47,305 nucleotides of DNA from Elusimicrobia bacterium GWF2_62_30 (lineage in GTDB: Bacteria > Elusimicrobiota > Elusimicrobia > Elusimicrobiales > UBA9959). Positions within the stretch are counted from its first letter, which is position 1; every line of letters begins with the position of its first letter. Location: the NCBI GenBank assembly GCA_001799995.1, contig MGUK01000034.1, positions 1 to 47,305 on the forward strand. Direction: 5' to 3'. Shown piece after piece: positions 25,156-33,632 of the stretch. A program made the position numbers and the translations under genes. The notes under the pieces were generated by a model. It searched no databases and was not told where the DNA came from. It saw only the letters and a list, made by a program, of their open reading frames with translations.

Positions 25156-25173
25156 ATCAATTCTCCTGCATAT

Positions 25174-25202
25174 AGTGTAGATAGGATGCCTTGACTTGTC
25201 AA
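25174..25202 (-). promoter_or_regulatory. Sigma70-type promoter of clostripain 2 with palindrome over the -35
   Basis: Minus strand: consensus TTGACA (25202-25197), 17-base spacer, TACACT (25179-25174). The -35 is embedded in the perfect palindrome CTTGACTTGTCAAG (25190-25203, apart from the central pair), a possible operator. Confidence 0.72.
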
Positions 25203-25295
25203 GGGGCCCTGGGCCCAGAGCCGCGGGTTCGGGCTGTACAACATAGCTGCACAGTTGGTAAAGTTAAAGGTAAAGCGGGACGACGGAGGAGAGTT

Positions 25296-26303
25296 ATGGT
25301 AAAAACTACACGGACATTTTTCAGCTTTGCCGCGCTGCTGGCGCTGCCGGCGCTTTCTTCGGCGGCGGGCAAGAGCATTTACGGTCCTGACGACCGCCTT
25401 GACTACTATGAGGCTCCGGCCGCTATTCAGGCCCTTTCCGATTCCGTGGTTTCCCTGTGGAGCAGGGGCGACGTTTCCTTAAGCCCCTCTACCGGGAAGT
25501 ACAACCTGAGCACCATCACCCTGGGCGAATCCAACACGCTCTGCGCGGGCGAGAAATTCTACGAGCAGGCTACCGGCGCTTTCTGCTCCGGCGCGCTGGT
25601 AGGCGAAGACCTCGTTATGACGGCCGGCCACTGCGTGAAGAACGAGGAAGAGTGCGACGAGCTGCGGCTGGTGTTCGGTTTTAACGTGGCTAAAGCCGGG
25701 GAAACTGGCGTGACCAGCGTCGCCAAAAGCGAGGTTTACAACTGCTCCAAAATAGCGGTCCGCTACAAGGCCGGCGAACCGGGCTCCCCCGTGCCCGCCG
25801 GCCAGCGGATGGGCGCCGATTACGCGCTGATAAAGCTGGACCGCAAGGTAAGCGGCCATAAACCGCTGGCCATCAACAGGTCCGCGGGCGCCGCCAAGGA
25901 CGCCAAGATCTTCGTAATAGGCCATCCCTCCGGCCTGCCTCTTAAGGTGGCCGCCGAATCCAAAGTGCGCGACGCCGGCAAAACGGGCTACTTCGTGGCG
26001 GACCTGGACACCTTCGGCGGCAATTCCGGGTCCGCGGTGTTCAGCCTGGCCACGCACAAGATAGAGGGGATACTGGTGCGCGGCGACAACGACTATGTGT
26101 ACTCGGATGAAGCCGGCTGCAGCACCGTAGCCGTCTTCCCCCAGGACGGCGGCCGCGGCGAAGACGTTACCAAGATAGCCGAGCTCGCCACCTACGTGCC
26201 GCTGCTGCCCGGCGAGAAAACGGGAGCGGCCCAACCGGTGGACGTGGCCCCGCCCGCCGGCCGGAAAGCCGAACCGCTGCCGCTGCGCGTCAGTTTTGAA
26301 TAA
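25296..26303 (+). CDS. Exported S1-family serine endopeptidase
   Basis: 335-residue exported trypsin/glutamyl-endopeptidase-like protease. Signal peptide 1-24. The triad is His112 in VMTAGHCV, Asp175 in GADYALIKLD and Ser244 in GGNSGSAVF. Cysteines at 83, 97, 113, 120, 150 and 275 could form disulfides. The last about 35 residues are Pro/Ala-rich. GGAGG lies 6 bases before the ATG; an in-frame upstream ATG would bury the signal peptide. The divergent pairing with clostripain 2 suggests joint use in extracellular protein breakdown or mutual activation; this is an inference. Confidence 0.86.
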   Translation: MVKTTRTFFSFAALLALPALSSAAGKSIYGPDDRLDYYEAPAAIQALSDSVVSLWSRGDVSLSPSTGKYNLSTITLGESNTLCAGEKFYEQATGAFCSGALVGEDLVMTAGHCVKNEEECDELRLVFGFNVAKAGETGVTSVAKSEVYNCSKIAVRYKAGEPGSPVPAGQRMGADYALIKLDRKVSGHKPLAINRSAGAAKDAKIFVIGHPSGLPLKVAAESKVRDAGKTGYFVADLDTFGGNSGSAVFSLATHKIEGILVRGDNDYVYSDEAGCSTVAVFPQDGGRGEDVTKIAELATYVPLLPGEKTGAAQPVDVAPPAGRKAEPLPLRVSFE

Positions 26304-26326
26304 ATATCCTTTGCAGGCCTGAACGT

Positions 26327-26809
26327 ATGGCGCAGAACATCGAAATAAAGGCGCGCGCGGGGGCTTGGGCCGCGCAGGTGAAAAAAGGCCTTGAACTGGC
26401 CGACCGCACCGAGCGGCTGGCGCAGACGGATACGTTCTTCAACTGCGCCAACGGCCGGCTGAAGCTGCGCGAACAGCGCGGCAAGGCGGATTACCTTATC
26501 TTCTACCGTCGGGCCGGTGAGAAGGGCCCCAAGATCTCCAACTACACCCTGGTGCCGGTCAGCGACGCGCGAAGGACGCTGGCCGCGCTTTCGCGCATCA
26601 TGGGCACGACCGTAAAAGTGGTAAAAAAACGCCTGGTCTGTTTCGCCGGGCGCACGCGCATCCATTTCGACGAGGTGAAGGGGCTGGGCCGCTTTATCGA
26701 GCTTGAGGTGGTGCTGAAGCCCGGCGAGGCCCCGGCAAAGGGCCGCCGGGAGGCGGCCCTGCTTATGAAGGAACTTGGTATAAAGAAGCGCGACCTGCTG
26801 CCCGGCTGA
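26327..26809 (+). CDS. CYTH domain protein (class IV adenylate cyclase/triphosphatase fold)
   Basis: 160-residue protein with the CYTH signature ExExK as NIEIKAR (4-10), then TDTFF, RLKLREQ, YRRAG and the strand FIELEVVL near residue 127. These charged strands line the triphosphate tunnel. Family members include CyaB-type cyclases, thiamine triphosphatases and inorganic triphosphatases, and the sequence does not decide among them. It begins 23 bases after the serine protease gene without a clear ribosome-binding site and ends 2 bases from the convergent phospholipase-like gene. Confidence 0.82.
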   Translation: MAQNIEIKARAGAWAAQVKKGLELADRTERLAQTDTFFNCANGRLKLREQRGKADYLIFYRRAGEKGPKISNYTLVPVSDARRTLAALSRIMGTTVKVVKKRLVCFAGRTRIHFDEVKGLGRFIELEVVLKPGEAPAKGRREAALLMKELGIKKRDLLPG

Positions 26810-26811
26810 CC

Positions 26812-28365
26812 TTATTTCCCGGCCGAGAGCTGGGAGAAGAAATATTTCCCGACTATCCTTGAAAGCCAGCCCGGCTTTTTCTGGTTCCTTTCCTGGTCCG
26901 TGAACTGGCGGGCTTCGGCTATGTCTTTGGCGAAGGCAGCGTCGATCTGCGCTACCGAGGCCTGATCCAGCAGGTTGATGTTGAGCTCCGTGTCGTAGCG
27001 CTCGCTCCTGGGGTGCAGGTTGTAGGAACCCACGTTGCAGAACACGCCGTCCACGGTCATGAACTTGGAGTGCAGCGTCTGCCCCTGCTTGAGATAGACT
27101 TTAGCGCCGGCCGCCGCGAAGGCCTTCATGCTCTGCAGGATCACGTCGGCCATGGCTTTGCCGTCGGAGTCTATGCTTTCCTTCGAATTGGTGAGGATGT
27201 TGACTTCCACGCCGCGGGCGCGGGCGTCGGCCACGGCTTTGGTCAGCGCGGGGATGGCCACGATATAGGCGTTCTCGATGTTGATGCGCCTGGTGGCGCC
27301 GTACATCGCCTTGATGACGCTGGAAAGTATCCCGGGCCGCAGGACGGGCGGGTTGTGGTGCAGCACGGCGATGCGCGCCGCCGCGCCGCCGGCCCCTTCC
27401 AGGGCGGGCGCCTCGACCAGGCCGGAGGCGTCCTTTATGCGGGGGTTCCACATCCTGGCGAAGACAGCGAGGGAATCTTGCACTGAAGGGCCGGTATAGA
27501 GGATGTCGGTGTCGCGCCACTTAAGACCGTCGCCCTTGTGGGAGTAGGGATCGCCGAAATTCATGCCGCCTATAACGGCGTACTGGCCGTCCACTATCAT
27601 CATCTTCACGTGCAGGTAATCGTGGCTGCGCTCGGGGTCGGTGTAGCGCAGCACCCCGATGCCGGCCGCTTTCATCCGCTTGAGGAGCTTTCCGCCGAAG
27701 GTGTTGGCCATCTTGTCGTCCACCATCACCTTTATGTCCAGCCCTTCCTTCTGCTTGGCCAGCAGCATTTCTACGGCTTCCCTGCCGGTGGTGTCGTCGT
27801 AAAAAGCGTAGGAGGCGATATAGATGCTCTTCTTCGCCTCTTTGATAAGGCGGTCCTTCACGGCGAAGGAAGCGGGGCCGTCCACCAGGAACCCGGCGGT
27901 GTTGCCGGAAGTGAACTTCGCGCCGGAGACTTCCTCCAGTTCGCGCAGGAAGCCTTCTTCGGCGAGCAGCGAGGGCTGGCCGGCCTGGCGGGGCGGGTAC
28001 TGGGTTTTGGCCACCGCGGCCATGATGGACTCCGAGATCTGGTCGAAGCTGGCGGCTGCGTCGCGCCAGGGGAGGACGCCCGCGTCCCCGAGCTGGGCGC
28101 AGATGGCGTGATAGGCGACTACGAGGTAGCCCCATTTCTGGCCCATGGGCATGGCGTTGTCTTTGGGCGGCGCGGGTTCGTTGGCTTTCGGGACGGCTAT
28201 GTCTCCGGCGTCCAGCTTTACTCCGAGCCCGGCGGCGGTGCGGGCCAGCTGCGCGTTGATATCCTGAGGGGGATTGGCTGCGGGGTAAATTGTCTGCGCG
28301 GTGGCGAGCGGGGGGAGAAGAAGGAGCGTCAGGGAGATGGTTCTGAAATTAAAGGGTTTCTTCAT
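26812..28365 (-). CDS. Exported phospholipase D-like protein
   Basis: 517 residues with a signal peptide (1-23, ending ATA). Two HKD motifs are present: His252/Lys254 (LHVKMMIVD, followed by GGMNFGD) and His432/Lys434 (LHSKFMTVD, followed by GSYNLHPRS with the acidic residue near E460). The architecture matches cardiolipin-synthase/phospholipase D proteins, but it is exported rather than membrane-anchored. A 130-residue helical N-terminal region precedes the first PLD domain. The substrate may be phospholipid or another phosphodiester; unknown. A TACAAT box lies 7 bases before the ATG, and no ribosome-binding site is seen. Confidence 0.84.
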   Translation of the reverse strand: MKKPFNFRTISLTLLLLPPLATAQTIYPAANPPQDINAQLARTAAGLGVKLDAGDIAVPKANEPAPPKDNAMPMGQKWGYLVVAYHAICAQLGDAGVLPWRDAAASFDQISESIMAAVAKTQYPPRQAGQPSLLAEEGFLRELEEVSGAKFTSGNTAGFLVDGPASFAVKDRLIKEAKKSIYIASYAFYDDTTGREAVEMLLAKQKEGLDIKVMVDDKMANTFGGKLLKRMKAAGIGVLRYTDPERSHDYLHVKMMIVDGQYAVIGGMNFGDPYSHKGDGLKWRDTDILYTGPSVQDSLAVFARMWNPRIKDASGLVEAPALEGAGGAAARIAVLHHNPPVLRPGILSSVIKAMYGATRRINIENAYIVAIPALTKAVADARARGVEVNILTNSKESIDSDGKAMADVILQSMKAFAAAGAKVYLKQGQTLHSKFMTVDGVFCNVGSYNLHPRSERYDTELNINLLDQASVAQIDAAFAKDIAEARQFTDQERNQKKPGWLSRIVGKYFFSQLSAGK

Positions 28366-28372
28366 GTCTTTA

Positions 28373-28378
28373 ATTGTA
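28373..28378 (-). promoter_or_regulatory. -10 box abutting the phospholipase-like start codon
   Basis: TACAAT on the minus strand at 28378-28373, 7 bases from the ATG at 28365; a TTGGGA lies 15 bases upstream as a weak -35. This predicts a leaderless transcript. Confidence 0.55.
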
Positions 28379-28480
28379 CAGGTTGCCGGCGGTTCCCAAT
28401 AGAGGCTAAGGACACGGTTGTGCCCTGTTAAAGGGCCCATGCCATTTGCCCCAAAGGCGCAGGCCCGGGGATACGCGGCC

Positions 28481-28616
28481 GAGGGGCTGTCTGTAGTATG
28501 GGGTCTTCGGGTACGGGTCTCGCACACCGTGCTCGCCCTCATCACTCAGGCTCGGCGCTTACGCAAGCCTCGCCTTCCGTGACGCCCCTCAGACCCCATA
28601 CTACAGACAGCCCCTC
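28481..28616. repeat. 136-bp palindromic element (third family)
   Basis: Perfect 26-base inverted repeats at 28481-28506 and 28591-28616 (core GGGGCTGTCTGTAGTATGGG) around an 84-base centre without coding capacity. It ends 6 bases from the stop codon of the ygbA-like gene. It is unrelated in sequence to the 83- and 133-bp elements. The perfect arms suggest recent mobility or selection for the hairpin. Outside the element, 28379-28480 holds nothing I recognise. Confidence 0.85.
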
Positions 28617-28622
28617 ACGGGC

Positions 28623-28916
28623 TTAAAAGCGGAGGTAGTGGCGCAGGGTAAGGAGGGGGTGGCGGAAGAGCATTTTGGGGCCGGAGTACCGCATTACTTC
28701 CCTGATGAGGGCGCGCTTTTCGGGGGCGTAACAGTTGGAAGGGCAAGCCTTGCAGGCGGGCTTGGGGTCGCGCGGGCAGTTGATGATGCAGCCGGCCGCG
28801 TAGACCAGCAGCGCGCCGCAATCCGGGCAGAGCCGCTCCCCGCCGTGCTTGCCGCGGCAGTAGATGGACATCATCCTTTCCAGCGTCCTGATCTCGCTTT
28901 TGATGTTACCGGCCAT
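28623..28916 (-). CDS. ygbA: YgbA-like (nitrous-oxide-stimulated promoter) family protein
   Basis: 97-residue cysteine-rich protein. The N-terminus IRTLERMMSIYCRGKHG and the following CPDC - C - CPRDPKPACKACPSNCY pattern match the YgbA_NO family, as does the ending REVMRYSGPKMLFRHPLL. E. coli ygbA is induced by nitric oxide; the protein's biochemical role is unsettled, and the cysteines suggest a metal or iron-sulfur site. I chose ATG 28916; a TTG 7 codons upstream overlaps the -10 box. TATAAT lies 10 bases before the ATG. Confidence 0.84.
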   Translation of the reverse strand: MAGNIKSEIRTLERMMSIYCRGKHGGERLCPDCGALLVYAAGCIINCPRDPKPACKACPSNCYAPEKRALIREVMRYSGPKMLFRHPLLTLRHYLRF

Positions 28917-28926
28917 GTTACGGGAT

Positions 28927-28932
28927 ATTATA
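28927..28932 (-). promoter_or_regulatory. -10 box of the ygbA-like gene
   Basis: TATAAT on the minus strand at 28932-28927, 10 bases from the ATG at 28916. The predicted leader is only about 3 bases. No obvious -35 is present. Confidence 0.5.
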
Positions 28933-28968
28933 TTCAAAAGGCACTAGCTTGCGGGCTTTATTGCAAGA

Positions 28969-28974
28969 TATAAT
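28969..28974 (+). promoter_or_regulatory. -10 box of the scramblase-like/rhomboid gene cluster
   Basis: TATAAT at 28969-28974 with a weak upstream TTGCGG; the leader carries GGGAGG before the ATG at 28997. It is divergent from the ygbA-like promoter about 40 bases away. Confidence 0.5.
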
Positions 28975-28996
28975 AAATAGATATTTCGGGAGGCCT

Positions 28997-29899
28997 ATGT
29001 CTATCAACGTAACCTGCTCCTGCGGCTCGGTATATAATCTCAAGGACGAATACGCCGGCAGCCAGGTGGCCTGCCCGAAATGCAGCGCGACCATCAGCGT
29101 CCCGGCCCTGCCGCCAGCCCCGCCGGTAAAGGCGCAGGACGGCGACTCCGCGTTCGCGCGCAATAAGTTCCTGCTTAACCAGCGCCACCTGGCCATTAAA
29201 GAGAAATATTCCGTGGCCGACGAGGAAGGCAACGAGATCATGTACGTGGAGCGCCCGCGCTATCTGATCCTGAGCATCTTGGGCGGCATGGTCGGCATGG
29301 CCGCCGGTTTTGCCTGGTACCTCGGGTCCGCGCTGGTGGTACACGGGCTGAAGGGCTCCCTGCCTCCCGCCTTGTACGGGCTCCTGGGCCTGGTCGTCCT
29401 GGCCTCCAGCGTTTTCGTGATAGCCGTGGTCGCCATGGCGCTGTCCAAGAAGCGGCACATCTCCATCTACCGCGACGACAGCAAAGGGGAGCCGCTGCTG
29501 CAGGTGCTGCAGGACTTCAAGATACAGATCCTGACCTCCTCGTTCACCATCGCGGACCCGGAGGGGAACCCGATAGCGACGATCTACAAGAAATACCTGC
29601 ACAACATCCTGCGCAAGCGCTGGTACTGCGTCGCCCCCGACGGCAACCCGCTCTTCGTAGTCAAAGAGGACTCGATGATCCTTTCCATCCTGCGCCGGTT
29701 CCTGGGCAGCTTCTTCGGCCTGCTGCGCACCGACTTCATCTTTTTCGACGCGGACGAGAACGTGCTGGGCGAGTTCAACCGCCGGATGACGCTGCTGGAC
29801 CGCTACGTGCTGGACATGTCCGCCGACAGCCTGCGCAAAGTGGACCGCCGCGTGGCGCTGGCCACGGGCGTGCTGCTCGATACCGGGGAAAAGCGCTGA
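28997..29899 (+). CDS. Zinc-ribbon and scramblase/Tubby-C-like membrane protein
   Basis: 300-residue protein. A zinc-ribbon-like start is formed by CSC (7-9) and CPKC (28-31). A Tubby-C/scramblase-like beta domain (LAIKEKYSVADEEGNEIMYVE) is interrupted by two membrane helices (about 90-115 and 120-148) and resumes with repeated 'ADPEGN / APDGNP / DADENV' beta units to about 290. The fold guess rests on the repeated 'D-EGN-I' strand pattern. GGGAGG precedes the ATG. The stop overlaps the rhomboid start by one base (TGATG), so the two are coupled. A membrane or lipid-linked role is plausible but unproven. Confidence 0.66.
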   Translation: MSINVTCSCGSVYNLKDEYAGSQVACPKCSATISVPALPPAPPVKAQDGDSAFARNKFLLNQRHLAIKEKYSVADEEGNEIMYVERPRYLILSILGGMVGMAAGFAWYLGSALVVHGLKGSLPPALYGLLGLVVLASSVFVIAVVAMALSKKRHISIYRDDSKGEPLLQVLQDFKIQILTSSFTIADPEGNPIATIYKKYLHNILRKRWYCVAPDGNPLFVVKEDSMILSILRRFLGSFFGLLRTDFIFFDADENVLGEFNRRMTLLDRYVLDMSADSLRKVDRRVALATGVLLDTGEKR

Positions 29900-30588
29900 T
29901 GGCCGGTGAGCCCCGCAAGATCTCTTCCGACATGCTGGCGGAAGACCCGTTCCACCCGCTGCGGATTGATTTCGAGAAGGGCATGTCGGCCCTGCCGGCT
30001 TTCGCGCTGGCGCTCATAGCGGCCAACGTGCTGGTCTACATCTGGGAAGTTTCCGTCGGGGCGCTTAAAAGCAAAGAGGCCATAATAGCGGCCGGGGCCA
30101 TTTACGGCGAGAAGGTGCTGGCCGGCCAGAGCTGGCGCCTGGTCACCGGCATGTTCCTGCACGGCAGCACCAGCCACCTGGTGGGCAACTGCGTGGCGCT
30201 GTATATCCTGGGGCTCGCCTCGCAGCGGGCCTGGGGCGTCTACCGCGCGCTCGTCATCTACTTCACTACCGGGCTTGCCGCGTCCTTTTTAAGCGCCCTC
30301 TCCCAGCCTATGCCGGCCGTCGGGGCGTCCGGGGCTATCTTCGGGCTGAGCGGCGCCATCATCGTTTTCTTTTACCGCTACAGCGGCTCGTTCTACCTGC
30401 GCAGCCGCCGCATCGGCTCTGCGCTGCTCGGCTGGGCCATCTTCGATTTCACCATGGGGGCGGTCACGCCCTACGTGGACCACTGGGCGCACCTGGGAGG
30501 GCTGCTGGCCGGCGTAGTAGCGGGCTTCCTGCTGCCGTCCGCCCTTTTCAACGCGAACGGGCAGGTAGAAGACAACCCGCCTTCCTGA
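29899..30588 (+). CDS. Rhomboid family intramembrane serine protease
   Basis: 229 residues, six membrane helices. The catalytic dyad is Ser144 in GASGAIFG and His198 in DHWAHLGG, and the oxyanion-helping Asn97 lies in HLVGN. Helix L1 carries WR-LVTGMFLH, as in GlpG-type rhomboids. The N-terminal 30 residues are cytoplasmic. The start overlaps the upstream gene's stop, and the YfhO-like gene follows after 15 bases. The upstream membrane protein may be a partner or substrate; this is inferred from coupling only. Confidence 0.9.
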   Translation: MAGEPRKISSDMLAEDPFHPLRIDFEKGMSALPAFALALIAANVLVYIWEVSVGALKSKEAIIAAGAIYGEKVLAGQSWRLVTGMFLHGSTSHLVGNCVALYILGLASQRAWGVYRALVIYFTTGLAASFLSALSQPMPAVGASGAIFGLSGAIIVFFYRYSGSFYLRSRRIGSALLGWAIFDFTMGAVTPYVDHWAHLGGLLAGVVAGFLLPSALFNANGQVEDNPPS

Positions 30589-30603
30589 CGCCCCGCCCGG
30601 GAA

Positions 30604-33018
30604 ATGAGCAAGAAAAAAATAAAAAAAGAAAATGCGCGCCCGCAGCCCGCCGCCGCGGAAGGCGGCCGGAGCTGGTGGCCGCTCGCGGCGGCCTTGCTGA
30701 TAGCCGCGGTCGCCCTGGCCGTCTACAAAGACTTTCTCCTGTTCGATAAGCTCTACCTGTTCAAGGATATCGGCAGCGATTCCATCAACTTCAGCTATCC
30801 GCAGTATTTCCACGTCGCGCAGTACCTCAAGAGCGAGGGCCTGCCGCGCTGGTCTTTTGCCCAGGGCATGGGGCAGAACATCTTCCCCGGCTGCCTGGCG
30901 GACCCGTTCAACGCGCTGTTCATGCTGGCGGGCCCGGATTTCGTAGCCTGGGGGATGGCCTGCGCTGAAGTGCTGAAGATCTTCTGCGCGGGGCTGTTCT
31001 TCTGGCTTTTCCTCAGGAAGACCGGGACCTCGGAGTTCGCCTCGGCCGTGGGCGCGCTGTATTATGCCTTCTCCGGCTTTGTGGTGCTGGGCGGCGGCTG
31101 GGGGCTGTTCTCCACGGAAGCCGTCTACGCGGCGCTGCTGCTTTACGCCTTCGAGCGGCTGTACCAGGACGACAGCTTCTGGCTGTTCCCGCTAGCCGTG
31201 GCGCTGATAGCCGTGCTGCAGCCTTTCGACCTGTACCTGTACGGGTTGTTCCTGGGCGCCTATATGCCGTTCCGCTTCCTGGACGGCAACGACTGGGACG
31301 CCGCTAAATTTTTCCGGTTGTTCCTCAAGACGCTTGGCCTCGGGCTGCTGGGCGCGGCCCTGAGCGCTTTCTTCCTGGGCAACGGCCTGCTGCAGATGTA
31401 CAACAGCCCGCGCGTGGCCGGCCCGTCGTCGTTCTTCGCCAAGCTGCTGGACAAGCCGCTGTTCGGGCTGGAGGGCCGGGAGCACAACGGCACCGCTATC
31501 CTGCGGTTCTTCTCCAGCGACATCCTGGGCACCGGCAGTTCCTTTATGGGCTGGGGCAATTACCTGGAGGCGCCGCTGTTCTACTGCGGCCTGCTTACGC
31601 TGCTGCTGGTGCCGCAGGTCTTTCTCGCCGCGGATAAAAAAAGGAAGCTCCTTTACGGCGCGCTGCTGGCTGTCTTCTTCGCGGTGGTCGCCCTGCCGTA
31701 CTTCAGGTACGCCTGCTGGCTGTTCGCGGGGGATTATTACAGGAGCCTGTCGCTCTTCGTGGTGCTGATCCTGCTGCTGCTCGGCGTAAAGGCGCTGGAC
31801 AGGCTGGACCGGGCGCCGAAGACCGGCCTTTTTACGCTGGCGCTGACGCTGGGCGCGCTGCTGGGCCTGCTGTATTACCCCTACGCGCCGCAGGTGAAAA
31901 TAATAAACGAACCCGTGCGGGCGGCGGTGGTGAAGTTCCTGTGCGGTTACGCCGCGCTGGCCCTGCTGCTGGGTTCCGGGAAATGGAAGGCGTACGCGCG
32001 CGGCCTGCTGCTGGCGGCCGTCGCGGCGGAAGCGGCTTACATGGCCGATATAACGGTGAACCATCGGCCCGTGGTCCTGGCCTCCGAATTCGAGCAGCGC
32101 ATCGGTTATCGCGACCATACCGTGGAGGCCGTGGACTGGCTCAAGGGCCAGGACCGAAGTTTTTTTCGCGTGGAGAAGGATTATTTCTCCGGCCCGGCCA
32201 AAGACCCCAGCGTGAACGACGCGAAGGTGCAGGGGTATTACGGCACGCCGTCGTACCATTCGTTCAACCAGATCAACTATGTGCGCTTCCTGCTGGAACT
32301 GGGACTTATCGAGGGCGGCAGGGAAACGCTGACCCGCTGGGCGCCCGGGCTGCGCGGCGTGCCGCCGCTGCACAGTTTCGGCAGCGTCAAATACGCGCTG
32401 TCGCGGTCCGCGGAGCCTTTCTTCCTGCGTTTCGATTATGAGCCGCTGGCCGAGGCCGGCGACGTCAGGATCTTCCGCAACAAGCACGCCCTGCCGCTGG
32501 GCTTCACCTACGAAAAAAGGATAAGCCCGGAAGAGTTCGCCAAGCTTTCGTCCAAAGCCAAGGCCGCGGCCCTGTACAAGGCGTTCGTCGTCGACGAGAA
32601 AATTTACGGCGGAGCGGCGGCCTTCCCGGCGGTGAAGGCCGCGGAGCTGCCGGCCGATTTCGCGCGCGAGGAGTACCTGCGGGACGCGGCCCTGCTCGGG
32701 CGGGAGACGCTGGACGTCTCGGAGCACGGGCCGAACCGCATACGCGGCAGCATCACCCTGGCCTCGCGTAAACTGCTGTTCTTCTCCATCCCGTTCGACC
32801 CGGGCTGGTCGGCCAGGGTGGACGGGCGGGACGTGACGCCCGCGCAGGTGAACATAGGGTTCACCGGCCTGTTCCTGGAGCAGGGAAAGCACGAAGTAGA
32901 ATTGAAATACGAGCCGCCGTATCTGGGGCTGAGCGCGGCCGTGTCGCTGGCGGCTATCCTGCTTTACTGCGGCCTGCTGCTCCTGCGGGCGCGGCCTAGC
33001 GCGAAACCGCAGCTATAA
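30604..33018 (+). CDS. YfhO-family multi-spanning membrane protein (GT-C-like)
   Basis: 804 residues, about 12 membrane helices from residue 20 to 500, and an early loop with Asp residues (KDIGSDSINFSYPQYFH) typical of GT-C glycosyltransferase-like proteins. A large soluble domain (about 500-770) ends in the YfhO hallmark FFSIPFDPGWSARVDG and a final membrane helix. In Bacillus and Listeria, YfhO proteins take part in lipoteichoic acid glycosylation; here a role in glycosylating envelope polymers is likely, with unknown acceptor. It ends inside the convergent lipoprotein gene (23-base overlap, 32996-33018). Confidence 0.83.
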   Translation: MSKKKIKKENARPQPAAAEGGRSWWPLAAALLIAAVALAVYKDFLLFDKLYLFKDIGSDSINFSYPQYFHVAQYLKSEGLPRWSFAQGMGQNIFPGCLADPFNALFMLAGPDFVAWGMACAEVLKIFCAGLFFWLFLRKTGTSEFASAVGALYYAFSGFVVLGGGWGLFSTEAVYAALLLYAFERLYQDDSFWLFPLAVALIAVLQPFDLYLYGLFLGAYMPFRFLDGNDWDAAKFFRLFLKTLGLGLLGAALSAFFLGNGLLQMYNSPRVAGPSSFFAKLLDKPLFGLEGREHNGTAILRFFSSDILGTGSSFMGWGNYLEAPLFYCGLLTLLLVPQVFLAADKKRKLLYGALLAVFFAVVALPYFRYACWLFAGDYYRSLSLFVVLILLLLGVKALDRLDRAPKTGLFTLALTLGALLGLLYYPYAPQVKIINEPVRAAVVKFLCGYAALALLLGSGKWKAYARGLLLAAVAAEAAYMADITVNHRPVVLASEFEQRIGYRDHTVEAVDWLKGQDRSFFRVEKDYFSGPAKDPSVNDAKVQGYYGTPSYHSFNQINYVRFLLELGLIEGGRETLTRWAPGLRGVPPLHSFGSVKYALSRSAEPFFLRFDYEPLAEAGDVRIFRNKHALPLGFTYEKRISPEEFAKLSSKAKAAALYKAFVVDEKIYGGAAAFPAVKAAELPADFAREEYLRDAALLGRETLDVSEHGPNRIRGSITLASRKLLFFSIPFDPGWSARVDGRDVTPAQVNIGFTGLFLEQGKHEVELKYEPPYLGLSAAVSLAAILLYCGLLLLRARPSAKPQL

Positions 33019-33517
33019 TATCGTTGCGGATCTCCAGCATGGCCGGCGGCAGGGCCTCGCGCCAGGCTGTTTGGTAATCCGGGGCGTCGGCTTCGGTCCA
33101 GGTCCTGGTGTAGGTCTTCTCTAAAAGCGTTTTCCCGTCTCTTGTGAGCTTCACCGCTACGGCGGCTTCCAGCAGCCTGCCGGAGCCGTTCACCTGCTTT
33201 ACGGCCACGCGGGTGAGGGTGGAATAGAGCGTGGGCGAGGAAGCCTGCCCGGCGGGATATTCGGCCACTACGACCTGCCCGTCGTTGGACAGGTCCTTGC
33301 GGAAAAGCCCGGTTACAAGTTCGGTGGCCGCGGTTTTGTTGAGGCCTTCCGGCATGTCCTCGCCGATGACGGTATGCGCCACCCTTATTTCGCCTACCCC
33401 GGGCCCGGACGGCAGCGGGGCGTAATCATCCACGCGGTACCAGCCGCGGTCGCCCGGCGAACAGGCCGCCAGCGCGATAGAAACCGCGGCAAAAGCAAAA
33501 AGGTATCTAAGGGTCAT
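32996..33517 (-). CDS. Putative lipoprotein of unknown function
   Basis: 173 residues with a type II signal peptide and lipobox LAAC (lipidated Cys19). The mature domain has alternating strands (EIRVAHTVIGE, QVVVAEYPAG, AAVAVKLTRDGKTLLEKTYTR) resembling small periplasmic ABC-associated or DUF4410-type lipoproteins; assignment is uncertain. AGGAG is 6 bases before the start. Its 3' end overlaps the convergent YfhO-like gene by 23 bases. Confidence 0.72.
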   Translation of the reverse strand: MTLRYLFAFAAVSIALAACSPGDRGWYRVDDYAPLPSGPGVGEIRVAHTVIGEDMPEGLNKTAATELVTGLFRKDLSNDGQVVVAEYPAGQASSPTLYSTLTRVAVKQVNGSGRLLEAAVAVKLTRDGKTLLEKTYTRTWTEADAPDYQTAWREALPPAMLEIRNDIIAAVSR

Positions 33518-33540
33518 TTTGTTCTCCTGATATTGAGTTT

Positions 33541-33571
33541 ATTCTACACATTTTAAGGCCCGCAGTCCCAA
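33541..33571 (-). promoter_or_regulatory. Possible promoter of the lipoprotein gene
   Basis: Minus strand TTGGGA (33571-33566), 19-base spacer, TAGAAT (33546-33541), about 24 bases before the ATG at 33517. Spacing is longer than ideal. Confidence 0.4.
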
Positions 33572-33632
33572 GCGCGCCTGGAAAGGCCGCGGCGGGGTGA
33601 TATTTCATAGAATATCCCCGGTAGAGAAAATT

